NCBI RefSeq assembly: GCF_001274895.1 | Contig: NZ_CP006841.1 | Span: forward strand, 1,240,001 to 1,304,000 | Origin: Corynebacterium lactis RW2-5 | GTDB taxonomy: Bacteria > Actinomycetota > Actinomycetes > Mycobacteriales > Mycobacteriaceae | Reading direction: 5' to 3' | Length of the DNA: 64,000 nucleotides | Shown: piece by piece, positions 7,423-16,700 of the stretch | Numbering within the stretch: position 1 is the first letter of the stretch | How the letters are laid out: each line of letters opens with the position of its first letter | The notes under the pieces: model-generated | Told to the model about the DNA's origin: nothing | What the model saw: only the letters and a program-made list of their open reading frames with translations | Database searches by the model: none | Program-made: the position numbers and the translations under genes

Positions 7423-9558
7423 TTAGGATTCTGGCTGGGCAATGACTTCATCCGTCGTAGCTTCTGGCTTTCGCCGGTAGAACAGACTTTTCAGCGTGAG
7501 GATTAGTGCCGCTGCGACCACACTGCCCGCTGCGATCGATCCGAGCCAAGCAAGTGGATGATCGATAGCGAACAAAACGAATACGCCGCCGTGCGGAACT
7601 CGTGTAGCAGCACCGAGTGCCATTGACATGCCACCCGTGACGGCACCTCCCACAACGATTGAGGGGATAATCCTTAAAGGATCGTTTGCGGCAAAGGGGA
7701 TCGCACCTTCGGAAACAAATGCGGCGCCTAGCATCCAGCCGGCTTTACCATTTTGATGCTCCGCAGAGGTAAATAGCCTTGGGCGAAGGAACGAGGCGAT
7801 AGACGTCGCCAGTGGCGGGACCATACCTGCCGCCATCACTGCGGCCATAATCTTCCACGAGGCGGGATCCGGCGAGGAAACACTCGCAGTGGCGAAAAGA
7901 TAGGCGGACTTGTTAATCATTCCGCCCATATCGACGCACATCATTGCGCCCAGGATTCCGCCGAAGACCAGCGCGTGAGCGGTATCCATACCGGACAACC
8001 AACCCTGCAGGTTCATCATTAGCCACGACAGCGGTGCGCCGAGGAAGAGATACATCAACAAACCGACGGCCATGGACCCTAGAAGCGGAATTACCACGAC
8101 AGGCATGAGGGCCTCGAGCCACGCAGGGACCCGAATCTTCAGAAGCCCCATGACGATTAAACCAGCCGCGATACCCGTGACCAGTCCACCAAGAAAACCA
8201 GCGCCGACCGTAACCGCAATAGCTCCGCCAATGAATCCCGGGGCAATTCCGGGCCTACCGGAGAGACCGAAGGCGATGAACGCACTCAAGACTGCAACTA
8301 TGACCTGCATTCCGTGGACCCCGATAGCGAACAGCACCGAACCGAGGTACATCCACAGGCCATCTCGGTCGAAGAGAACGGTCGAGCCGTCGTCAGTCGG
8401 AACCGGAATTGGCGCTTGGAAGTCAATAGCCTCGAAAAGTGTGAGGTTTTTCGACACTACATCTGATACTTGTGCCGTTTGATGGCCGCCGACAAGGAAG
8501 CCCAGCGCGATGAGCAGGCCCGAAGCAGCGACGAAAGGAATCATAAAACTGACACCCGTCATCACTGCGTTGCGCACGCGTACCCACAGCCCCACTCCTC
8601 TTACCGACGATTCTTCCGTCTCCGAGGCAGCCGCATCGCCGTTTGGCATAAAGGCTTGATGATTAGCTCGCGAATGTTTAGGTCTGGCGGCGAGGGAAAG
8701 AGCTTCGCTAATAACCTCGTTTGCCGAGTTGACCGCTTTTTTAATTGGAACTTTGAGTATTGGCAGGTCGCCAAAACGTTCGAGCCCGGACACCTGTATA
8801 TCAGCTGCGATAACGACGACATCGGCGCGTTGAATCGCTTGGGCGCTTACAGCCCGTGTTCCTGCTGAGCCCTGCGTTTCCACAGAGATTCTGGTATTTT
8901 CTATTGACTTCGCCGCTGCTGTGAGGGCATCGGCCGCTAGGTAAGTGTGTGCGATACCAGTGGGACAGGCTGTGACCGCGACAATGCGTGTGGGTTGTAC
9001 GCTCAACTCCGGTTTTTTGTCCTGGCTGTCGGAAGAAACGCGGTTGGCTAACTCCTTTTGAGACTTTTTTCGCGGCGCGTTGAGCAAATGCTCGGTAATA
9101 ATCCGCACAGCTTCCTCGTTTGATTCAGTTCCTCGGAGTTCGGCGCGAAAGGCTTTGGAGCGAATGGATTTTGCGAGTGCTGAGAGAATATCGATATGTA
9201 TAGCTCCGGCATCCTCGGGGACACCGATGAAAAACAAGAGGTCCGCAGGGCCGTCGGGAGTGGAAAACTGCGTCTCACGGGGAAGCCGGGCAAAGAGAAG
9301 CGTGGGTTTGAGCCAATCAGTATGCCTGCAGTGTGGAACGGCTACGCCCCCCGGGAGCCCCGTCGGGGCTTGTTCTTCGCGGCGCAGCGCGGCCTGCACA
9401 ATGTCTTTATCGTCCGCAGCGCGGCCTGCAGCAACTGCCGCGCCGATGAGGCGTTTCAGTATAGATTCTTTTGACTCGCCCAAATCGATGTCGAGGAACA
9501 CCACTGAATCCTCGACCAACGTGGTTGCAATGGAGGAAAACTCAGCGGAGGCAGCCAT
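7423..9558 (-). CDS. ptsF: Fructose PTS enzyme II (EIIABC)
   Basis: A 711-residue fructose-specific enzyme II, importing fructose and producing fructose 1-phosphate. Domain order is EIIA (1-160, phospho-His76 in GGVAVPHCRH), EIIB (190-290, phospho-Cys198 in AVTACPTGIAHT), then the membrane EIIC domain with about nine hydrophobic segments. I used ATG 9558, just after the fruK stop at 9573, since the open frame upstream overlaps fruK and has no EIIA similarity. Downstream of fruK in the operon. A symbol fruA would be equivalent. Confidence 0.95.
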   Translation of the reverse strand: MAASAEFSSIATTLVEDSVVFLDIDLGESKESILKRLIGAAVAAGRAADDKDIVQAALRREEQAPTGLPGGVAVPHCRHTDWLKPTLLFARLPRETQFSTPDGPADLLFFIGVPEDAGAIHIDILSALAKSIRSKAFRAELRGTESNEEAVRIITEHLLNAPRKKSQKELANRVSSDSQDKKPELSVQPTRIVAVTACPTGIAHTYLAADALTAAAKSIENTRISVETQGSAGTRAVSAQAIQRADVVVIAADIQVSGLERFGDLPILKVPIKKAVNSANEVISEALSLAARPKHSRANHQAFMPNGDAAASETEESSVRGVGLWVRVRNAVMTGVSFMIPFVAASGLLIALGFLVGGHQTAQVSDVVSKNLTLFEAIDFQAPIPVPTDDGSTVLFDRDGLWMYLGSVLFAIGVHGMQVIVAVLSAFIAFGLSGRPGIAPGFIGGAIAVTVGAGFLGGLVTGIAAGLIVMGLLKIRVPAWLEALMPVVVIPLLGSMAVGLLMYLFLGAPLSWLMMNLQGWLSGMDTAHALVFGGILGAMMCVDMGGMINKSAYLFATASVSSPDPASWKIMAAVMAAGMVPPLATSIASFLRPRLFTSAEHQNGKAGWMLGAAFVSEGAIPFAANDPLRIIPSIVVGGAVTGGMSMALGAATRVPHGGVFVLFAIDHPLAWLGSIAAGSVVAAALILTLKSLFYRRKPEATTDEVIAQPES

Positions 9559-9572
9559 CGTTTCTATTGCTC

Positions 9573-10541
9573 CTAATCTAGTTCCCAGGCATGAGCGAAT
9601 TCGGGGTGCACTTGCTCTGGATAAGGAATAGTAGTGCCAGGCAAACTCGTCGCGGCAGCGCCGTAGGCTACCGCATTGCTCAATGCCTGTGGGAAGGATT
9701 CTCCACGTTGGCGAGATAGAACGTAGCCGGCGAGAGCACAGTCCCCAGCGCCTACGGTCGATTGGGGAATGATTTTCGGTGAAGTCGCTGCGAAGCAAGG
9801 ACCGTCCTTGATGGCAAGTATCGCTCCGGCCTCGCCGAGTGTTGCTAGAACCTCTGTGACCCCTAGTTGATTGAGAGCCCTTGCCGCCTTGGCTGCAGGC
9901 TGAAAGTCTCCTGCCAAGGCTGAGCGTTCCATCTGTTCGCCGTCTTCACCCACGATCTGGCCAAGTTCGAAGGCATTAGGCTTCATTAGGTATGGAGCCG
10001 TGCGAGGAAAAGCGCGTATTACGGAGGTCAGAGGTCCGTCGCTGGTATCAAGCGCAATGTGCGCTTCGGGATTAAAAGCTTGGACTGCCTCGGTGCAGTT
10101 GACGTAGAAATCGCGAGGAACGCCCGGCGGCAGTGACCCTGCGAAAATAACCCAGGAGGCTTTCTTGGCGTGATGCAGCAGCTTTTCTAGGACACGACGG
10201 CGATGCGCCTTCGTTAACGTCATACCAGGAGAGTTGAGTTTTGTGGTTGTACCGTCTGCTTCTGCGAGTGTGAGGTTTACACGCGCCTCATTCATTGTGT
10301 TGATTGCCTCATGAGGAATACCAGAGACCTCGAGTAGACGGGTGAACTTACCGTGCTCGGCCGCAGGGTAGAGAGCGAGTGTCTCTTCTCCTGCAAAGTG
10401 GACGGCCTTAGAAACATTAATTCCCTTGCCGCCGGCGATATCTTCCGACATGGGCAAGCGGAAAACTCCGCCCCGAACCAGTTCAGTATCGAGGCGTGCG
10501 AGACGGTCGATTGAGGGGTTGACCGTGAGCGTGAGAATCAT
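9573..10541 (-). CDS. fruK: 1-Phosphofructokinase
   Basis: A 322-residue PfkB-family sugar kinase that converts fructose 1-phosphate to fructose 1,6-bisphosphate. The N-terminal MILTLTVNPSIDR and the GAGDCALAG anion-hole/catalytic-base motif near the C-terminus are typical. Its start codon overlaps the fruR stop by 4 nt (ATGA), and ptsF begins 14 bp after its stop, so the three genes are surely one transcript. Confidence 0.94.
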   Translation of the reverse strand: MILTLTVNPSIDRLARLDTELVRGGVFRLPMSEDIAGGKGINVSKAVHFAGEETLALYPAAEHGKFTRLLEVSGIPHEAINTMNEARVNLTLAEADGTTTKLNSPGMTLTKAHRRRVLEKLLHHAKKASWVIFAGSLPPGVPRDFYVNCTEAVQAFNPEAHIALDTSDGPLTSVIRAFPRTAPYLMKPNAFELGQIVGEDGEQMERSALAGDFQPAAKAARALNQLGVTEVLATLGEAGAILAIKDGPCFAATSPKIIPQSTVGAGDCALAGYVLSRQRGESFPQALSNAVAYGAAATSLPGTTIPYPEQVHPEFAHAWELD

Positions 10542-11317
10542 GAGGCGACCATGACCTCGACGCCATGATCTTTCAGGTCAGCAACGAACTGTTCAGGAGC
10601 AGACTCGTCAGTAATAACCACGTCAATATCCTCGAGAGAGGCAAAACTGACGAGGAAGTCTCGGCCAAGCTTTGTCGAGTCAGCCATTACTACCACTTTG
10701 CGTGCGTTGGTAATCATTGCGCGTTTTACAGCAGCTTCCTGAGGATCTGCAGTGGATAAGCCGTGATCAATCGTGAGCGCATTAGAACCGATGAAAGCCA
10801 CATCTGCGCGCATCACGGCAAGGGTACGTAGAGCAGCGTCCCCGACGACTGCTTGAGTAATCACTCGGACTTGCCCGCCAAGCAGTTGAAGTTCAATCCG
10901 ATTGGACGCAGCAAGCGTCATTGCGTTCGGTAAGGAGTTGGTCACGACAGTCCAACGGCGACTATCAGGGGAGTGGACCATCAAATCGGCTAGGGCCTCA
11001 GTGGTAGTGCCTGCATCGAGGAATACACCGCCACCGTCTTCTGGCAGACATTCTGCGGCAAGCCGGGCGATGGACAATTTTGCGTCCTTCTGCGCATTTT
11101 TACGCGCGGCGACAGTGAATTCCACCGTCTGGAAGGAACGGGTGGCGACAGCACCACCATGTACTCGGTGAACTGCACCTTCAGCATCTAGCTGAGCAAG
11201 ATCTCGGCGGATTGTCTCCGCTGTAACGTCGAACGCCTCTGCCAAATCGGCTACGGTGACTCGACCTTCCACCGCAGTCAGCGATGCAATCTTCCTACGT
11301 CGTTCCTCTGCATACAT
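10538..11317 (-). CDS. fruR: DeoR-family regulator of the fructose operon
   Basis: A 259-residue DeoR-type repressor. The N-terminal helix-turn-helix covers about 1-55 (RRRKIASLTAVEG, then AEAFDVTAETIRRDL), followed by the sugar-phosphate effector domain with the DAGTTTEAL motif. It probably senses fructose 1-phosphate, as known for the C. glutamicum homologue. TTGGAGGCG is a good ribosome binding site for ATG 11317. First gene of the operon; a dyad lies in its promoter. Confidence 0.9.
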   Translation of the reverse strand: MYAEERRRKIASLTAVEGRVTVADLAEAFDVTAETIRRDLAQLDAEGAVHRVHGGAVATRSFQTVEFTVAARKNAQKDAKLSIARLAAECLPEDGGGVFLDAGTTTEALADLMVHSPDSRRWTVVTNSLPNAMTLAASNRIELQLLGGQVRVITQAVVGDAALRTLAVMRADVAFIGSNALTIDHGLSTADPQEAAVKRAMITNARKVVVMADSTKLGRDFLVSFASLEDIDVVITDESAPEQFVADLKDHGVEVMVAS

Positions 11318-11353
11318 AGCGACGCCTCCAAAAATAGCTACAGCTAGAATTAT

Positions 11354-11376
11354 GCCCGTTTTGTGTGGTTACGGGC
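11354..11376 (-). promoter_or_regulatory. fruR promoter with dyad (candidate FruR operator)
   Basis: On the minus strand TTGCCC and CATAAT are separated by 18 bp, a good sigma-A promoter. The spacer is framed by the inverted repeat GCCCGT (11354-11359) and ACGGGC (11371-11376). A repressor bound here would cover the whole promoter. That FruR itself binds is inferred from position. Confidence 0.5.
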
Positions 11377-11530
11377 AAAGAAATGTTGTTTTTAGGGGTG
11401 GGATACAGCAGGCAATACGCGGATTCGGAAGGCTCGTCTGGGGGTGGGCAAGCGCGCCTACTTGGATGCCGACGTCAGACGACACGATGTGGGGCCCGTT
11501 TAACTCGAGAACTTTGGGTCCGGAGCGTAA

Positions 11531-12238
11531 TCAGAGACTGCGTAGAACGCTTACGACCTTGCCCAGGATCCGAGCGCGCTCTGCAGGGAGGGGATCGAAT
11601 GCCCTATTGTGTGGCATTAGCCATTTTCCGGCAGCGTCTTCATGCCACTCTTTCACAGTTGCTTCGTCTTCGAAGAGAGCAGCGACAAAATCACCTTGCT
11701 CCACGACATTCTGGGAGCGGACAACAACCCAATCTCCATCGAGGATTCCCGCGTCAATCATCGAATCACCGACAACCTTCAGGAGGTAGAGCTGGCCGCT
11801 GCCGGTAATTTCCATAGGGAGGGCCATGTGGGCCTCGACGTGTTGTTCGGCGAGGATCGGATTTCCTGCCGCGATCTGTCCCACAATAGGAACGTAAATC
11901 GGTTCGGGCATATCCTCTGGAAGCTCAGGGGTCCCTGAGTCCTGCTGGGGCTTTGGTCCGGGCTTCACTGGAGTGAAGCTACCTGCGGAAGACTTAGAGT
12001 CGCGTACGTTCACGGCGCGCGGCTTGTGGGGGTCGCGTCGGAGGAAACCTTTCTTCTCCAGCTCCTTTAACTGGTAAGCAACCGATGACGTGGAGTTGAG
12101 GCCAACGGCATCTCCGATTTCTCGAATGCTTGGCGGATAACCGCGCAAAACGACGGCATCAGAAATAACATCGAGAATTCGGCGCTGCCGCTCAGTAAGG
12201 GTTTTCAGGCTTCCCTTTTTCTTAGGAGTCATGGTCAT
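11531..12238 (-). CDS. lexA: SOS repressor LexA
   Basis: A 235-residue LexA. The winged helix is at 12-75 ([22 protein letters not shown]), the self-cleavage site is Ala124-Gly125 in QIAAGNP, and the Ser159/Lys196 dyad lies in GDSMI and DEATVKEW. A Pro-rich linker joins the domains. GAGGGGAT precedes ATG 12238. It is divergent from divS, with a 470-bp control region rich in TCGAA motifs, so autoregulation is expected. Confidence 0.96.
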   Translation of the reverse strand: MTMTPKKKGSLKTLTERQRRILDVISDAVVLRGYPPSIREIGDAVGLNSTSSVAYQLKELEKKGFLRRDPHKPRAVNVRDSKSSAGSFTPVKPGPKPQQDSGTPELPEDMPEPIYVPIVGQIAAGNPILAEQHVEAHMALPMEITGSGQLYLLKVVGDSMIDAGILDGDWVVVRSQNVVEQGDFVAALFEDEATVKEWHEDAAGKWLMPHNRAFDPLPAERARILGKVVSVLRSL

Positions 12239-12278
12239 ATCCCCTCAATTTCGATTAATCGGGCGGTGTGGGTGGGCG

Positions 12279-12551
12279 TTCGAACCTCAATAAAAGAATG
12301 GTAGCGAGCAGCCCTTCGTGTGCATGCGTTCGAAAATTAGTTTACCCCAAAGCGTTCGAAAGTTCCCGTACGTGGGGGAGATCTCTTAAGATTTTCGAAC
12401 CCGATGGATGGGGTTGGGCTGAGTGACCTGCGTTTCAACCAATATATTCGAAAATAATTACGCCCGTCGCTGGACATCTTTCGAACATGGTGTTATAAAT
12501 CGAACATAGCATGCAATCGAACAGCTGTTTGTATCTAGTGTTATTTTCGAA
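12279..12551. promoter_or_regulatory. lexA-divS control region with TCGAA motif cluster
   Basis: The 470 bp between lexA and divS hold nine TCGAA motifs, at about 12280, 12330, 12356, 12395, 12448, 12481, 12500, 12517 and 12547. TCGAA is the half-site of the corynebacterial SOS box (TCGAAMANNTGTTCGA). Only the pair at 12481 and 12517 shows a fair second half. No gene is seen here; the open frame 12511-12729 has no coding features. Confidence 0.7.
12517..12532 (+). promoter_or_regulatory. Candidate SOS box (LexA operator) before divS
   Basis: TCGAACAGCTGTTTGT matches the corynebacterial LexA consensus in 12 of 14 defined positions. It lies directly upstream of TAGTGT (12536-12541), a likely -10 box, so LexA would repress divS from here. 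A weaker copy with a 3-nt spacer starts at 12481. Confidence 0.65.
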
Positions 12552-12639
12552 AAATCAGCCCGGAAGTCACCCTAGAGTTCAGAGCGTCCTTGATTCCTGG
12601 GCAAGCGTATGTCGGGGGTCTGTTGAAGGGACTCGAATC

Positions 12640-12661
12640 CTAAACACCGCACAGTGCTTAG
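12640..12661 (+). promoter_or_regulatory. Hairpin in the long divS leader
   Basis: CTAAACAC and GTGCTTAG can pair with one mismatch around a 6-nt loop. If transcription starts near 12549, the divS leader is about 160 nt and this hairpin lies about 50 nt before the start codon. Function unknown. Confidence 0.3.
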
Positions 12662-12709
12662 GGGCTTTAGAAGATTTACAACGAACCGGCCAGAAAGGGG
12701 CACCAACTT

Positions 12710-13171
12710 ATGTCGATCGAAACGCTTAATGCTCTAGATTCCAGCACCAATTCGCACGTTGCTTTCGCGTCGGTTGACACGCCAGTTAAGTTCATTGGTC
12801 CGCGCAGCAGCCCTCGCACTGTCGTGTGGGGCGAAAGGTCTATGAAATCTCAGCGTAGGACTTCTGTTGCGGAGGACCGGAGGAAACCAGCTCGTCGTAC
12901 AGCAATTCAGTGTCGGGTCGCTAGATCCAGTTTTGATCGCTCCCGTCCGGATAAGACTGAAATGTCCTACGGGCGCCCCGGTGTTGCAGTTAGTCGCGCT
13001 ACTTCGCAGGTTCCGGCGATGGTTCCCGACGGCAGGTTGTCTAAGGCGCTCGTTGGTTGGACTATTGTGCTTGGCACTGGTTTTGGTCTGTTTGGCTCCA
13101 TGCTTGCGAATTCGGGTGAGTCTTTGAATCAACCTCCAGCTCCAGCATTTGCTTCATACTCGACGCAGTAG
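12710..13171 (+). CDS. divS: SOS-induced cell division suppressor DivS
   Basis: A 153-residue basic protein with one hydrophobic segment near 108-131 ([15 protein letters not shown]) and a short outer tail. In C. glutamicum the gene at this place, divS, delays septum formation during the SOS response. Sequence is poorly conserved, so the call rests on size, single membrane segment, LexA divergence, an SOS box and nrdR downstream. AGAAAGGGG precedes ATG 12710. Its stop codon is also the start of a -10 box for nrdR. Confidence 0.75.
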   Translation: MSIETLNALDSSTNSHVAFASVDTPVKFIGPRSSPRTVVWGERSMKSQRRTSVAEDRRKPARRTAIQCRVARSSFDRSRPDKTEMSYGRPGVAVSRATSQVPAMVPDGRLSKALVGWTIVLGTGFGLFGSMLANSGESLNQPPAPAFASYSTQ

Positions 13172-13174
13172 ACT
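13169..13174 (+). promoter_or_regulatory. -10 box of nrdR overlapping the divS stop codon
   Basis: TAGACT begins with the TAG stop codon of divS and is followed by 7 nt and the nrdR GTG. It would allow a leaderless nrdR transcript independent of SOS control. Confidence 0.5.
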
Positions 13175-13181
13175 AGATGCC

Positions 13182-13652
13182 GTGCATTGCCAGTTTTGCC
13201 ACCATGAACAGACTCGTGTCCTTGACTCACGCCTGATTGACAATGGAATGGGGATTCGCAGGAGGCGGGAGTGTTTGAACTGTCATCGGCGTTTTTCAAC
13301 TATCGAACGGTCACAATTGATGGTGGTTAAACGGGACGGGGTTCCAGAGGAATTTGACCGGGAAAAGGTCATTCGTGGTGTCCGTCGTGCCTGTCAGGGA
13401 CGTGAAGTCTCTGAATCTCAATTGAAAAAACTCGCGCAAAAGGTCGAAGAGCGTTTGCGGGAAAAAGGTACTCCTCGCATCGATTCGAACGATATCGGCC
13501 TTGCAATTCTGGAGCCACTGCGTGAGCTCGATGAGGTTGGTTATCTGCGATTTGCGTCGGTCTACAAATCCTTCACCTCAGCCGATGACTTCGCTCGCGA
13601 AATTGCGAGCTTACGCAGAGAAATTAGTGCAGAGGAACCGCCGGCGGGATAG
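13182..13652 (+). CDS. nrdR: Transcriptional repressor NrdR
   Basis: A 156-residue NrdR, which represses ribonucleotide reductase genes according to ATP/dATP levels. The zinc ribbon uses the pairs in HCQFC and CLNCHRRF, followed by the ATP-cone ([16 protein letters not shown]). The start is the GTG at 13182, since NrdR always begins right before HCxxC; the upstream frame is not part of the family. No ribosome binding site, but a TAGACT box 7 nt upstream points to a leaderless start. Confidence 0.95.
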   Translation: MHCQFCHHEQTRVLDSRLIDNGMGIRRRRECLNCHRRFSTIERSQLMVVKRDGVPEEFDREKVIRGVRRACQGREVSESQLKKLAQKVEERLREKGTPRIDSNDIGLAILEPLRELDEVGYLRFASVYKSFTSADDFAREIASLRREISAEEPPAG

Positions 13653-13670
13653 CCCAAAATACGGGCTTTC
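13651..13670 (+). terminator. Weak terminator after nrdR
   Basis: AGCCC (13651-13655) and GGGCT (13663-13667) form a 5-bp stem overlapping the nrdR stop, followed by TTCC. Short and with few Ts, so only a weak terminator in this convergent junction with hrpA. Confidence 0.35.
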
Positions 13671-13716
13671 CGTCAGCCGACCGGTAGAGTGGGGCAGCAC
13701 TGCATTGCGCCACTTT

Positions 13717-16700
13717 TTATCGCAACTTGTCTATCTTCTTCTTAATTCGGGTTAGGGAGACAGTCTGTGCAGTTCCGAGACGCTGCGCGAATAGGCTTAC
13801 GCGTAGTTCTTGAATGAGCCACTGTATCTCTCGGACTTCGGTTGAGTTCATCTTTGCCTTTGGTAATTTTTTCAACTTTTCTTCGAGATATACTCGCGCC
13901 TCCGTGACTTCGTCTTCGCGATCAGCATCGCGATCCGGCGAAACGTTCATCTCCTCAAGCCTGATTTGCATTGCTTCGAGATACCGCGGGAGGTGGCGTA
14001 AATGCGTCCACCCATGTTTAGCTACCGCGCCCTTGGGCAACATGAAGTCTAATTGGCGCCTCATGTCATCGATTGCATCGCCGTCCCAGCGCTCTAGTTG
14101 CTGCTCAACTGTGACGAAAGCTGGCATTGCCTTAGCGATACCGACAACCAATTGCCGCACCCCCGAAGCGACGCTGCCTTGCACTGCGTCGGTCAAAACA
14201 CGGAATTCGTCCGGGTCTCGGACAGGGCCTCCATGCTCCATCATCAGGTCGCGAACGACTGTGATTCGGCAATCTTCGACTAGCCCAGCTGCGCCACCAT
14301 GCGGCCACGCATCGATACCGACGCGTTGCTGGAGAGGCAAACCCTTAACCATTTGGGAAACGTTTACGGCGCATTCTCGCAGCAGCATGGTGAGGTTCGT
14401 AGTCACTAGCGTCGACTCGGCTTGAGCCTTGGTTGGGACTACCTCAACCGAAACGCCATCGGCAGTCGCAATCAAAGTCGGATACATTGTGACGGTTTGG
14501 CCATCGACAGTGCTACGAACCGTCTCCGACACCGTGCCTAGATTTTCGTTAGTCCACTTCTTGACGACCTCGTGTGCTGCCGCCTGCCCACGTTTTGATA
14601 CTGCAGTCGTAACAGCTTTAGCATGCTTTTGCTGCAACACTGCTAGCTCGCGCGACTGGTCGATGACATCACCGTGACGATTAACTACGGCAAAGTTGAA
14701 ACGAAGATGAGGAGGTAGCTTCGAAGGCTCGAAGTCATCGCCATTGATTCCTGAGCCACCCAGGGTACGCAGGCTATCTGCGAAGACATCTGCAAATCGC
14801 CCCGAGTATGGGGTCATCCGTGCCAGCGCCAGCCGCGCAAAATCGGGTGCTGGGACTACAGACTTGCGCAGGGTTTTCGGCAGAGTCCGTATAAGTGCTT
14901 CTGCAAGTTCGGTGCGCAGTCCGGGAATAAGCCAATCGAAACCTTCCTCCTTTAATCCTGCGAGCAACGGGACAGGAACGCGCAGAGTAACACCGTCGTC
15001 GTCGGCGCCAGGCTCGAACTTGTAAGTCAAGTTGAAATCGAGTGAGCCTTGCTGCCACATCTCTGGGAACGCATTGGCGTCGATATCGCCCGCGTCGGGG
15101 TTGAGAAGTCGTGCCGGGTTGAAGTCGAGTAGTTCAGGATTCTTTTTTTTGGACGTTTTCCACCACCTGTCGAAATGGGCGGCGGTGGTAACCGAGGCAG
15201 GAATCTTTGAGTCGTAGAAGGCGTAGAGGACATCGTCGTCGACGACGATACCGCGAGAGCGCTGCTTCTCCTCAATCTGTGCGGCTTCAGTCAACTTCTG
15301 TTGATTATCGTGGAAGAACTTGTGGTGGGTTGTCCATTGCCCCTCGACGAGCGCCGAACGAATAAAGATGGCACGCGCGGCATCGGCGTCGATGCGGTGA
15401 TAGGGCACTAACCGATCTGACACTACGGTCACACCATAGAGCGTCGACTTTTGATAGGCCATAGCGGCACCACGCTTGCTCGACCAGTGCGGTTCTGAAT
15501 ACTGGTGTTTCAGCAGGTGCGACGCTGCGTTTTCCACCCACCCTGGTTCGATGCGACCAATGTTTCGAGCGAAGGTCCGCGAAGTTTCGACAATCTCCGC
15601 TGCCATTACCCACCGAGGGGGCTTCTTTGCCAATGGGGAAGAGGGATGAATTAGGAATTTGGTGTTTCTAGTGCCCGTAAATTCCTTGCCCTCGCCCTCG
15701 CGTGTACCAGTGAAAGACAGCAATCCGGGCAGCAATGATTTTGAAACTTCATCCGAAAAGCCTGAATAGTCCGAGGAGTCAGTGGATCGACCCGAAAGCG
15801 ACCAACCTAACTCGGCAGTGGATTGGTGAAGCTGCCGGACTAGATCTTGCCATTCGCGAATACGCATGTAGTGCAGGTATTCGCGACGGCATAGCTTCCT
15901 AAACTGGTTCCCGCTCAGCCGACGGCGACTATCTTCGAGGTACTTCCAGAGCTTCAGCAGCGACGCGAAGTCGCTTGTTGGGTCCTTAAAACGTGCATGC
16001 AGCTGATCGGCCTGAGCCTGGAATTCGAGGGGGCGCTCACGTACGTCTTGTAGTGACAACGCGGCCACGATGACGGTGACTGCGCCGAGCGCCGAGTTGT
16101 TATTGGCCTCAACCAGCATTCGAGCGAATCTCGGATCGACGGGGATTCGGGCCAGCTGACGGCCAATTTCCGTTAACTCGGGCGCGTCCTTCTTTTGTTC
16201 GATCGCCTGTAGTTCGGTCAGCAGGTTTATGCCGTCCCGAATCGCCTTATGCTCCGGGGGCTGAACGAAGGGGAAGTTCTCGATTGCGCCGAGGCGCAGA
16301 GAAATCATCTGTAGCACGACCGAAGCAAGGTTAGTTCGCAAAATCTCCGGATCAGTAAACTCCGGTCGAGACTCGAAGTCTTCCTCGCTGTAGAGCCGAA
16401 TTGCCACACCGTCTGCGACTCGGCCACAGCGGCCTGATCTCTGGTTTGCCGATGCTTGGCTTATGTTCTCAATCGGTAGGCGCTGAACCTTGGTTCGCGC
16501 GGAGTACCTGGAAATACGCGCGGTTCCAGTGTCCACGACGTATTCGATGCCAGGCACTGTTAGAGAGGTCTCGGCTATGTTAGTAGCCAGCACGATGCGG
16601 CGGCCACGATGTGGCGAGAAAATCCGGTGCTGCTCCGCATTAGAGAGCCGACCGAATAGTGGTACAGCCTCGACGCCGCGCCACTTTTTGCCCTCGATTG

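Noticed and set aside
9559..9798. Upstream extension of the ptsF frame
   Set aside because: It overlaps fruK and does not look like an EIIA N-terminus.
12511..12729. 72-codon open frame before divS
   Set aside because: It overlaps the SOS box and the divS start, has no ribosome binding site and no coding features.
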